Source of the DNA: an uncultured Oscillospiraceae bacterium
GTDB lineage: Bacteria; Bacillota; Clostridia; Oscillospirales; Oscillospiraceae
DNA length: 64,000 bases
Reading direction: 5' to 3'
NCBI GenBank assembly: GCA_934591845.1
Contig: CAKTPO010000010.1
Location: 10,969 to 74,968 of the forward strand
Shown: piece after piece, positions 62,581 to 64,000 of the stretch
Position numbering within the stretch: the stretch's first letter is position 1
Layout of the letters: each line of letters starts with the position of its first letter
Made by a program: the position numbers and the translations under genes
The notes under the pieces: model-generated
What the model saw: the letters and a program-made list of their open reading frames with translations, nothing else
Database searches by the model: none
What the model was told of the DNA's origin: nothing

Positions 62581-62609
62581 ATTATAGCACCGTGATTTCT
62601 GCTGTGCAA
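62581..62609 (-). promoter_or_regulatory. promoter of the feo operon
   Basis: On the minus strand TTGCAC (62609-62604), 17 bp, TATAAT (62586-62581), 38 bp before the start. An AT-rich dyad follows it and could bind a Fur-type repressor, but no clear Fur box is seen. Confidence 0.75.
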
Positions 62610-62620
62610 CATAAATTTCC

Positions 62621-62649
62621 TTGCATCCCCCCGGGGGCTATGGTATACT
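62621..62649 (+). promoter_or_regulatory. promoter of rpe
   Basis: TTGCAT (62621-62626), 17 bp, TATACT (62644-62649), divergent from the feo promoter. Confidence 0.75.
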
Positions 62650-62690
62650 TTTGAAAGAAGCAATTTGACGAAATTTTGGAGGCTTGTAAT

Positions 62691-63344
62691 ATGGCAACTG
62701 TTGCTCCATCCATCCTTTCCGGGGATTTTGCCTACCTGGGCGAGGATTTGAAAACCATCAAAAACGCCGGCTGCCGCTGGGTCCATGTGGACGTGATGGA
62801 CGGCAATTTTGTACCCAATATCACCATCGGCATCCCCACCGTGGCGGCACTGCGCAAATATACGGACCTGGTGCTGGATGTCCACCTGATGATCGACCGG
62901 CCGGTGCGGTATGTAGAGGCGTTCTGCAAGGCCGGGGCCGACTTTGTGACCATCCACGTGGAGGCGGACACTGAGGAGCAGAACCTTTTGGCCCTGGATA
63001 AAATTCACGCCATGGGGGCCAAGGCCGCCGTATCCGTAAAACCCAACACCCCCGCCCAGGCGGTGCTGCCCTACATTGACCGGGTAGACATGATTCTGGT
63101 CATGACCGTGGAGCCGGGCTTCGGCGGCCAGAGCTTTATGGAAAACCAGATGGAAAAGCTCTCGGCCCTCCGGAAGCTCTGCCAGGAAAAGAATCCCCAG
63201 TGCCTGCTGGAAGTAGACGGCGGCGTCAACCGGGAAACCGCCCGCCTGTGCAAAGCAAACGGCGCCCAGGTATTGGTTGCCGGTTCCGCATTCTTCAAGG
63301 CCGAGGACAAAAAGGCGTTTGTGGAGGAAGTGGAACGGGAATAA
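62691..63344 (+). CDS. rpe: ribulose-phosphate 3-epimerase
   Basis: A 217-residue TIM-barrel enzyme that interconverts ribulose 5-phosphate and xylulose 5-phosphate in the pentose phosphate pathway. Metal and catalytic motifs: HVDVMDGNFVPN, LDVHLMI, MTVEPGFGGQ, LEVDGG. The start at 62691 has TGGAGG 8 bp upstream. Monocistronic. Confidence 0.95.
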   Translation: MATVAPSILSGDFAYLGEDLKTIKNAGCRWVHVDVMDGNFVPNITIGIPTVAALRKYTDLVLDVHLMIDRPVRYVEAFCKAGADFVTIHVEADTEEQNLLALDKIHAMGAKAAVSVKPNTPAQAVLPYIDRVDMILVMTVEPGFGGQSFMENQMEKLSALRKLCQEKNPQCLLEVDGGVNRETARLCKANGAQVLVAGSAFFKAEDKKAFVEEVERE

Positions 63345-63376
63345 ATTGACAATTGACAATGGACAATTGACAATTT
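63345..63376. repeat. heptad array after rpe
   Basis: ATTGACAATTGACAATGGAC-type heptads begin directly after the stop codon. Confidence 0.75.
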
Positions 63377-63429
63377 TGCCGGGGTATGTGAAAGGTTTTT
63401 GCTTTTTGCTCCAAAAAAGTTAAAATAAG

Positions 63430-63483
63430 ACTGCCTTGCCGGGAGGCAAGGCAGTTGACAAAACACACAAAAAGAGCTATAGT
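63430..63483 (+). promoter_or_regulatory. promoter of the antisense RNA with upstream palindrome
   Basis: ACTGCCTTGCC/GGCAAGGCAGT (63430-63455) abuts TTGACA (63455-63460), 17 bp, TATAGT (63478-63483). The start would be near 63490. Part of the palindrome recurs before the second copy at 63824. Confidence 0.75.
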
Positions 63484-63489
63484 ATAGAT

Positions 63490-63580
63490 ACAAAGGGTGC
63501 CACCAGCAGGTCGGCTCCCCATGTTTCTCACGAAGAGATAATCGTTACTTGGGGAAGTGGGCGATTATCTCTTCTTGTTG
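63490..63580 (+). ncRNA. candidate antitoxin RNA of a type I toxin-antitoxin pair
   Basis: The plus-strand transcript would run from about 63490 into the hairpin GAAGAGATAATCG/CGATTATCTCTTC (63532-63574), followed by TTGTTGTTTT. The hairpin's right half overlaps the last codons of the minus-strand toxin gene, so the RNA is antisense to the toxin mRNA 3' end, as in RatA/TxpA-like systems. Confidence 0.65.
63532..63574. terminator. shared terminator of antitoxin RNA and toxin mRNA
   Basis: Thirteen-bp perfect stem with a 17-nt loop. It is followed by T-rich sequence on the plus strand. Confidence 0.75.
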
Positions 63581-63654
63581 TTTTCCTGGAGTACCAGGGC
63601 AATGACAGCTACAAGCAACATACCGAATTGGAACAATTCAGACCATGTAACCAT
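63565..63654 (-). CDS. small hydrophobic holin-like toxin (type I TA candidate)
   Basis: A 29-residue peptide: a short polar N-terminus (MVTWSELFQ), a hydrophobic core (FGMLLVAVIALVL) and a basic end (QENNKKR), the layout of putative holin-like type I toxins. GAGGGGG lies 8 bp before the start. The same G-run can pair with CCCCC about 20 nt upstream, which could hide the ribosome binding site. Known type I toxins act by membrane damage; function here is inferred. Confidence 0.7.
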   Translation of the reverse strand: MVTWSELFQFGMLLVAVIALVLQENNKKR

Positions 63655-63757
63655 ACCGTCACCCCCTCTCTTTTTACGATTGGGGGCAAAAGAAGTTGAT
63701 CACCCCCGAATAAAATCCAGGGGAACCGCCTGCCGGGGTGCTGGTAGCACCACAGAC

Positions 63758-63786
63758 AGAATACCACAGAAACGGACAAAATGCAA
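63758..63786 (-). promoter_or_regulatory. promoter of the toxin mRNA
   Basis: On the minus strand TTGCAT (63786-63781), 17 bp, TATTCT (63763-63758). The predicted leader is about 95 nt and structured. Confidence 0.65.
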
Positions 63787-63823
63787 GTAAATCGGCAATT
63801 GTCGTGTGTGGGAGGCAAGGCAG

Positions 63824-63926
63824 TTGACAAAAAGCGAAAACGGGTATAATATAAATACAAAGGGTGCTACCAGCAGGTCGGCTCCCCAGTGTTTGGTTAA
63901 GAAGTAACCGTTACTGTGGAAGGTTG
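63824..63926 (+). ncRNA. second copy of the antitoxin RNA promoter and 5' region
   Basis: TTGACA (63824-63829) and TATAAT (63845-63850, spacing 15; TAATAT gives 17) precede a segment nearly identical to the first RNA's 5' part (AAAGGGTGCTACCAGCAGG and TCGGCTCCCC). After about 35 bp the sequence diverges, and it is interrupted by the insertion-sequence end. Confidence 0.55.
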
Positions 63927-63975
63927 ATATGACCCCCAAATGTTGGACAGAGAATCCGACATTTGGGGGTCATAT
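63927..63975 (+). mobile_element. palindromic end of an insertion sequence (partial)
   Basis: Inverted arms of 21 bp (63927-63947 and 63955-63975, ATATGACCCCCAAATGT core) with one G-T mismatch that still pairs as RNA. An ATG follows at once. This resembles the left end of IS3-type elements, but the window ends before it can be verified. Confidence 0.5.
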
Positions 63976-63976
63976 T

Positions 63977-64000
63977 ATGTCCAAAATAAGCAATGAAATA
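63977..64000 (+). CDS. start of a probable transposase gene (truncated by window end)
   Basis: Only MSKISNEI is visible. The N-terminal MSK-x-x-x-E-x pattern and the adjacent terminal palindrome suggest OrfA of an IS3-group element. Confidence 0.4.

Noticed and set aside
62544-63359. N-terminal extension of FeoB across the rpe gene
   Set aside because: The extra residues are the antisense reading of rpe; the real start at 62543 has a ribosome binding site and promoter.

Overview
The window looks like a chromosomal segment of a gut-type, spore-lineage Clostridia, most likely Oscillospiraceae/Ruminococcaceae. This is inferred from the fairly GC-rich genes with strong AGGAGG-type ribosome binding sites, a T-box leader, ECF transporters, a PdaA-type deacetylase, a YmfF/YmfH peptidase pair, QueH, a FeoA-FeoB fusion and a tiny Cys/Gly-rich peptide gene. 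No rRNA or marker gene is present that would name the species.

Layout. 0-5.7 kb: P-type ATPase, thiamine diphosphokinase, a small membrane protein with an OpgB/LtaS-like phosphoglycerol transferase, and a flavodoxin. 5.8-10.5 kb: SAM hydrolase plus a complete ECF transporter (S, fused A-A', T) split by a repeat island. 10.5-20.5 kb: a GAF-GGDEF protein; cca with two membrane protein genes; a PlsC acyltransferase; a T-box-controlled BrnQ carrier; a Cys-rich peptide; prmA with a glycoside-hydrolase-like protein. 21.5-23.5 kb: a degenerate ADP-ribosylglycohydrolase and a PdaA-like deacetylase. 23.7-31.8 kb: a lower-GC catabolic island with an AraC regulator, an RbsABC-type transporter, a PfkB kinase, two paralogous TIM-barrel hydrolases and an SGNH-like protein. 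31.9-34.7 kb: an HTH membrane regulator, a GNAT-YoaP protein and initiator tRNA-Met with an adjacent cloverleaf-like element. 35-46 kb: queH, an rRNA methyltransferase, a lipid kinase, lspA, a RluD-family synthase, a YhcH protein, a Uup-like ABC-F protein, two M16 proteins and lgt. 46.7-51.1 kb: LysR, metY, two small membrane proteins and an M23 peptidase. 51.4-55.3 kb: potABCD. 55.3-58.9 kb: a FecBCD-type metal/chelate transporter with an FmdE protein. 60-62.5 kb: feoAB plus a small Cys-rich partner. 62.7-64 kb: rpe, a candidate type I toxin-antitoxin locus and the start of an insertion sequence.

Non-coding content is unusually rich. Operon junctions carry mosaic islands built from a few recurring units: a heptad array based on ATTGTCA; a short palindrome GGAACGGC-N6-GCCGTTCC; a ~120-bp element bounded by GTCATTCC and GGAATGAC, seen seven times; and a ~110-bp element containing CTTCCCCGGAGGGGAAG. 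A separate 161-bp hairpin element occurs twice, each time between a promoter and its gene, and the two copies differ at two base pairs by compensatory changes. Three inverted repeats enclosed by inverted copies of the initiator-tRNA T-arm lie just downstream of that tRNA.

The items most worth pursuing are the 161-bp leader element, the tRNA-associated cloverleaf, the tandem antisense-RNA/toxin locus at the right end, and the 8-kb catabolic island, whose three hydrolases all have altered active-site residues. All functional names rest on reading protein motifs by eye; no database search was possible.
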